This document shows positions 60,001 to 64,000 of a stretch of DNA of 64,000 nucleotides, piece by piece. The stretch spans positions 24,071,249 through 24,135,248 of the forward strand of contig OZ038423.1 of NCBI GenBank assembly GCA_964036155.1, in the 5' to 3' direction. Every line of letters starts with the position of its first letter. Position 1 is the first letter of the stretch. The translations under genes and the position numbers were made by a program. Origin of the DNA: Diploscapter coronatus. Lineage: Eukaryota > Nematoda > Chromadorea > Rhabditida > Rhabditidae. A model generated the notes under the pieces. The model did no database searches. It had not been told where the DNA came from and saw nothing but the letters and a program-made list of their open reading frames with translations.

Positions 60001-61324
60001 GCGGATTGGTGCTTGAAGAGGGAACGACTGTGCTCTTCGGTGTCGTGGCCGTTTGGACTGGATTTGGGCTTGAGGGGGTCGATGCGGATGGTACGTTTGT
60101 GGCTGTTGTGGTCACAGGTTGGCTCGAAGACGTCATTGCGGAAGTCGTAACGGCGCTCGTCGGCGCTATGGAAGCTGCGGTGGTCGCGTCGTTGGCTAAA
60201 ATTTAGAAGGAATTTTGAAAATGAGGGAAAGCGACTTACAATCCTTAGTGATCTGACCACTGATGGCTTTCCCAGGGTCTGGAACATCACTACCGATGTT
60301 CCTCGTGTAGTTCCCATACATACTGCCATTATACATCGCAGAAGTGGCATTATTCAGCGAAACCACGATCATGGACCTTGTCTTAATGGCTAGCTTTTCC
60401 GCATTTGCCGCTAAGAATTTCCGCAAGCTGTCCATGTCATCACTGAAATTTATACTAATTAATCATGCCTAAATCAATGGCTTCAATTTCAACTCACTCG
60501 CTGGACCCACTACATGGAGCAAAGAAAGTCAAGTCATTACTGTCAACGGAATTTTGCAGGTCGTAATAGAATTTAAAGGCCCTGAATCATAATTTGAAAA
60601 TATTGTGAACAACATTCTTACGATGTCTGACTGATATCTCCTTTATCTGAATTAAGTGTAATTTGCGGCAACTGACTTAAAGCATCCTGAGCGGTGAAGG
60701 TATTTCCGTAATTGTAAAGGCTAGTGCCGCTATCATACAGCAAAAATCGATAGATTCTAAAAATAGCAGAAGAATAAAGGCTAATTTTAGACTGAACCTA
60801 CATGTTATCATAGTTTTTCAAATTATGAATTGTCTCATTGGCTATTGTCACGTACTAAAATATAATATGAATTACTGATTATTATTTTTAGCTTACGCTC
60901 TTCAAACTGCAAGGAAGAGGGTCGGCCCGTTTAAACCGTAAATTTGATATACTTTGACCAGATGGTTCTTTAGCTGATACGCAAAATGCCATAGTGACAA
61001 TATTTAATTGTTCTAAAATATAAATGTCAAAATGAGCATAAATGTATAAACAAATCCTTCATCAATTTTAAAATTCTCTCAAGTGATATAAAATAATTTA
61101 AGAGTTACTTTATTATTTGACCATAAAAAACGTTTTTTTTTCGGAATTAAAAGAACTCAATTGTTTAGACCGTATCAAAATTTAACATGCAATTGAACCC
61201 ACTAACTTTTATCACTTGACCGTGAAACTAGCGCTATCGTTACAATTAGCGCTATCAATCCACCAACAATTAGAGCTACTAAAAACAGCAAATTTATGCC
61301 GCGCGGGCATCCTCGCCGCGCCAT
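53980..61324 (-). CDS. Type II membrane protein: VWA-like ectodomain plus long mucin-like Ser/Thr region
   Basis: About 25-30 exons. Exon 1: a short basic N-terminus (MARRGCPRGIN) then a hydrophobic span (LLFLVALIVGGLIALIVTI) with no cleavage-site motif, that is, a type II anchor. Next come QLNIVTMAFCV, YVTIANETIHNLKNYDN, YRFLLYDSGTSLYNYG, FKFYYDLQNSVDSNDLTFFA and TRSMIVVSLNNATSAMY, a strand/helix pattern like a VWA fold but without a DxSxS site. From about 60196 on it is almost pure Ser/Thr/Gln/Pro. It has mini-exons of the type SVPSTASSSPGQTT…TSPTR, units GSSTxGSTQTPFTG, and blocks of SSxSSTxNTAPSESST. Such regions are heavily O-glycosylated in mucins. The last exons end SSTSSVSG-stop. Individual splice choices in the repeats, especially at 54232-54350, are uncertain. 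A surface or secreted coat, cuticle or gut-lining role is inference only. Confidence 0.7.
54549..55145 (-). repeat. Ser/Thr mucin block, proximal copy
   Basis: Part of the mucin coding region made of degenerate ~20-residue units with SSTMNTAPSESST and TSTQSQSS words. It aligns with the longer block at 57316-58335. The two differ in number and order of units, as expected from unequal exchange. Confidence 0.75.
55131..55509 (-). repeat. 379-bp perfect direct repeat, copy 1
   Basis: Identical to 58321-58699 through exon, two introns and the next exon start. It indicates a very recent ~3.19-kb internal duplication or gene conversion, or an assembly artefact. Confidence 0.9.
55795..56597. mobile_element. 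803-bp foldback element with ~280-bp inverted repeats, TA target site
   Basis: The left end reads TTGTCGATTGTAAACGAGGT and the right end is its reverse complement. The arms match over roughly 270-290 bp each and are separated by about 240 bp of unique sequence. A TA dinucleotide flanks both ends. Neighbouring intron copies of the same repeat family read ACTTGGTACAATATT, so the empty site can be seen: ACTTGG-TA-CAATATT. TA duplication is the signature of Tc1/mariner-type transposition. There is no transposase frame. The open frame in the left arm is a by-product. It lies in an intron of the mucin gene. Confidence 0.88.
58321..58699 (-). repeat. 379-bp perfect direct repeat, copy 2
   Basis: Partner of 55131-55509 at a constant offset of 3190 bp. 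Beyond its right edge the two copies diverge at once (GATCCAACTG against TTCCCATTG). Confidence 0.9.
59342..59830 (-). repeat. Tandem mini-exon array in the mucin gene
   Basis: Five consecutive ~75-80 nt exons, each with its own ~40 nt intron, repeat at about 120-bp spacing. Each encodes a version of SVPSxxSSSPGQTTVQSTQP followed by QTSPTR. All introns share phase, so units can be added or lost without a frameshift. Confidence 0.8.
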
Positions 61325-62406
61325 GATTGAAAATTAGTCGAATAACCAGTCGATTATCGAAATACTAAGCCCATAAAATTAATATGGTCCTGAAAATTAG
61401 AAACATTAGTGAATTTAAGAGTTAGTAGTTTACAAATCGCGAAAATTAACAAATTCAACGATAAAAAGCTAAGAGTTTATAAAAGTAGAGTATTTAATGA
61501 CGGAAATTAATAAACTAAAAAATAAGCTGCTTATGACGATGAAAATGTTAAAGTAAGAGCAATTATCGATAAATAATCGAGTAATTTGTATCAATATCGA
61601 TAGAGAAAAGTAATTGGCAAGTGCTTGTTGAGAAAACTCCGTTAAATTCGATGAAGGGGCAATGAAAAACGATAGAAAATAAAAAGAACAAATGTCGTCA
61701 GAACACGCATTTTGAGGCTCAAAAGTGGGAAAGAAAGACGCTCCTTTTATTTCGCCTCAAGTTATCGGTCATTTACAGTATAAAATACTGTAGTTTTAGA
61801 AAAAAACATTTTGAATATCATGACGTAAAATTGCGCTATTTTTAATTTTGTGTAATTTAGGACCCATGTCAAGAAAAGCTCAAAAAGCCACTCTGGTCGA
61901 ACTCTTATCATCTCGATATTTCAGGGAAATTAATAAGTGTAAAAAATGGGGATATTCTGACGCCCCGTTTTTGCAGAAAATCGAAAAATTTTGCGTGGGC
62001 AGGGCTAAACAAATCTATTTTTGTGACTAGGATCCAAGGGGGTATCCGCCCATGTGGGTTGAATTCGGATTCTAAATACTTTTGCAATTGTCCAGCCACT
62101 TTTTATATTTTGTTCTGATTACTCAAAGAATGCGTTTAAAACAGAATGGAAAGGGGTTATTAAAATATCGATAAAATGTTAAACTCGGTTCAAGCTGTAA
62201 TGAATATAGTCGAATATAGGTTTTTAGTTGAATATCTAGTCGGAATATTTGCATATCAATGAAAAGTGAAATATAAAAGCATATCTAGGATGACTGAAAT
62301 ATACGAGTTATCCTAGACCGCATGATAAAACAATTATTCAATTTAGAGAGCGCGAGTCTCCCTTTGTGAAGTCAAAGTCAAGGAGAAATGAGTTTCGCTA
62401 AAATTG
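61325..62406. promoter_or_regulatory. Upstream region of the mucin/VWA gene
   Basis: No gene seen. It separates the mucin gene start from the truncated VWA-like copy B and marks the junction of the tandem duplication, since it lies outside the duplicated segment visible at copy A. A splice acceptor (CTAATTTTCAG) near 61391 defines the likely 5' end of the mature mRNA. Confidence 0.4.
61354..61374 (-). other. Six-codon upstream ORF before the mucin/VWA gene
   Basis: Between the acceptor near 61391 and the main ATG the leader contains ATG GGC TTA GTA TTT CGA TAA. It ends 29 nt before the main start and could lower its translation. Confidence 0.45.
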
Positions 62407-63034
62407 TCAAATATCGCTAGAAATTTGACTAACTCCATCTAAATCCGTCCTGAATTACGAATATTTGAGGTTAATTAGAAAATTTTGACATACGCTCCAG
62501 AGAAGAACACGATACATGTAGAACTGGATGATATTGATGAATTCCAGCCGAATAAGTTATTCAATTTGTCAATTGTTCTAAATCATTCAGAATACAATTA
62601 GATATTTCTAATAATGTTGATCATATATAAATCATACCCATTAACATCCGCACTAATATCAACAGTATCACTATCCCAATAATTATTCGTAGTCAAATCG
62701 TCTAGGAAATCATCGTAGTTCAAAAATGGGTCAGTATTATCGTAGAAAGTAAATCCTGCTTCGCTATATCCAAAGAACTGACTTCGACCGCCAAAACGAT
62801 TAATTGTGTTGTTAGTAGTCATGTTAAACAGCTGTGCCGCTACGCTTGATATCAAGTCCCTTTGCTAAAAAATAAACATGAAATTGGAATTAAAAATATT
62901 TAATTATTTGCTGGAGAATATGGATTTGAAATGTTTCAAGCTTACGCTTTCATATTTTTCTTGTATAGTTGTATTATCTGATGGATTTCCAAAGTATAGG
63001 GCGTCTCCGATGAACATACAATTGATGTCGGGAA
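62407..63034 (-). pseudogene. VWA-like gene, copy B, 3'-truncated
   Basis: Same exon order as copy A (PDINCMFIGDALYFGN, RSQFFGYSEAGFTFYDNTDP, LNYDDFLDDLTTNNYWDSD) with scattered substitutions. The frame stays open to VSQISSDI, where the duplication edge brings an immediate TGA. The last ~45 residues of copy A, including the final strand and helix of the VWA fold, are missing. It is either a pseudogene or a shortened protein. The 5' end is as unresolved as in copy A. Confidence 0.65.
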
Positions 63035-63352
63035 CTAAACAACAATAGATTATTGATTATCAATAATAACATAATTAAAATTGATTAGCGTTATCGTCAG
63101 CGACATGATATATAATCTGCAGGCAGTGAGAGAGTCAGAATGCATGGGCATGCTCACGACCGAATTCTTGAACATAAACCTCGTTTTATGAGCCATAAAA
63201 TAGACAGTTCAAGCATAAAATATCACATTTCTTCGATTTTAGGTCACTATTTTGAATTGCCGCCAATTATGACCTCTGCTACGAGACTCCAATGTGCTGC
63301 TTATCTATCACTTTCGTATTCTTTGCTCTTATCAGTCATTGTAAATGGAAGG

Positions 63353-63715
63353 TAGAGTCCCTAAGCTCCGCCTCTTGCAAAATGCGTTTTGGTAGAAACG
63401 TGGTAGTTTGAAAGTCAAAACTTGGGAAGGAAGTATCCTTCAAACCAAAAATGCCTAAAAACCAGTCTAGATCAACGATAAACCTGATAAAGTGATTCTA
63501 TGCAAGAAATTAAGACAAAATAGTCGCACACAACCACACACAAGCAATATTTTGTTTGCGAGAATGTGCTGTTCATTTTGGGTGACGGATTTTTTGGTAA
63601 GAAAATTGAATTTTTTTCTTTTTCTTCACGGAAGTCTTATTTACATCTCTAGTGACATTTCTGCACAAAAATTTTGTCCGAAACATAAATTCAGCATATC
63701 TGCTTGGGGACTCTA
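63353..63715. mobile_element. 363-bp hAT-like MITE present only in copy B
   Basis: The ends are inverted: TAGAGTCCCTAAGC on the left, TAGAGTCCCCAAGC as reverse complement on the right. Copy A provides the empty site (TAAATGTGAAAGGTATTG). The sequence GTGAAAGG follows the right end and a worn form, GGAAGG, precedes the left, consistent with an 8-bp duplication. TAGAG termini plus 8 bp fit the hAT superfamily. There is no transposase. It arrived after the tandem duplication. Confidence 0.75.
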
Positions 63716-63973
63716 GTGAAAGGTGTTGATTTTTATTTTTGTTGTAATTGCATTTATTGAGCATAAATTATCCAATAGTTATGTGAAATTTAAGACATCA
63801 GATATGAACAAATTAAAGCAAATGAAAATGACATTCACACATAGAGGTTCTCTTCGACATGAAAATGGCTACATATCTAATCGACCCGAATCGTTCAACG
63901 GATACTTGTCATTGAAGACAAATTGTAAATAATGAATTTATGTTTGTGTGCTGGAAAATGTTGTCGTGGAGGA

Positions 63974-64000
63974 TTATTCTGAAACGCTGCTTGTCGAAGA
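63974..64000 (-). CDS. 3' end of a second mucin/VWA gene (cut by window edge)
   Basis: Minus-strand codons SSTSSVSE-stop match the last residues of the mucin gene at 53980 (SSTSSVSG-stop), with the same downstream sequence. Only the final codons are inside the window. Confidence 0.6.
   Translation of the reverse strand, partial: SSTSSVSE

Larger units (their letters stand above)
62402..64000. repeat. Tandem segmental duplication, copy B arm
   Basis: Partner of 52792-54000, continuing to the window edge. It differs from copy A mainly by point changes, a small indel near 62880 and the 363-bp insertion at 63353. Confidence 0.85.

Noticed and set aside
1..64000. CRISPR arrays, bacterial operons or horizontally acquired islands
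   Set aside because: All genes have nematode-type introns and eukaryotic domains. The repeats found are transposon ends, exon repeats or low-complexity DNA.

Overview
The window is nuclear DNA of a nematode, most likely a rhabditid relative of Caenorhabditis. The evidence is short AT-rich introns ending in (T)TTTCAG, splice acceptors a few bases upstream of start codons (the pattern of spliced-leader trans-splicing), adjacent same-strand arp-6 and sap-49 orthologues about 180 bp apart (an operon arrangement known from C. elegans), and a Warthog-type hedgehog-related gene, a family I know only from nematodes. All gene models below were assembled by eye from reading frames and splice signals. 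They are spliced genes given as start-to-stop spans, not continuous ORFs.

Layout. 1.6-3.7 kb (-): SARNP/Tho1-like SAP-domain RNA-binding protein. 3.8-4.0 kb: a small inverted-repeat transposon (MITE) in the shared upstream region. 4.1-9.0 kb (+): arp-6 followed by sap-49 (SF3B4), probably one operon. 9.3-11.1 kb (-): acid ceramidase, convergent with sap-49. 11.1-16.7 kb: gene-free divergent upstream region. 16.7-22.3 kb (+): TOCA/CIP4-type F-BAR-HR1-SH3 protein. 23.4-25.7 kb (-): FBXW5-like F-box/WD40 protein. 26.8-31.0 kb (-): large His/Glu/Asp-rich protein built from duplicated exon modules. 31.4-33.9 kb (-): ERICH3-like coiled-coil protein. 33.9-42.6 kb: gene-poor, rich in purine tracts and dispersed words. 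42.7-49.5 kb (-): Warthog-family secreted protein with a Pro/Gln-rich tail and no Hint domain. 49.5-52.6 kb: gene-poor.

The last 11.5 kb is an evolving tandem cluster. It holds a VWA-like gene (52.6-53.4 kb), a type II membrane protein with a VWA-like ectodomain and a very long Ser/Thr mucin-like region (54.0-61.3 kb), then a second copy of the VWA-like gene (62.4-63.0 kb, 3'-truncated) and the 3' end of a second mucin gene running off the window. The duplication unit is about 9.6 kb. Inside the cluster are an 803-bp foldback element flanked by TA, a 363-bp hAT-like insertion present in only one duplicate, tandemly duplicated mini-exons and a 379-bp perfect internal repeat.

SAP-domain protein, SF3B4 and ARP6 are nuclear housekeeping genes. 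TOCA and FBXW5 act in membrane/actin dynamics and ubiquitin ligation. The Warthog and mucin/VWA genes encode extracellular proteins. I see no prokaryotic features, CRISPR array, rRNA or intact tRNA. Two degenerate tRNA-like relics are noted. The most unusual material is the VWA-mucin cluster with its transposons, the modular acidic/His-rich protein, and three short dispersed words in introns and intergenic DNA.
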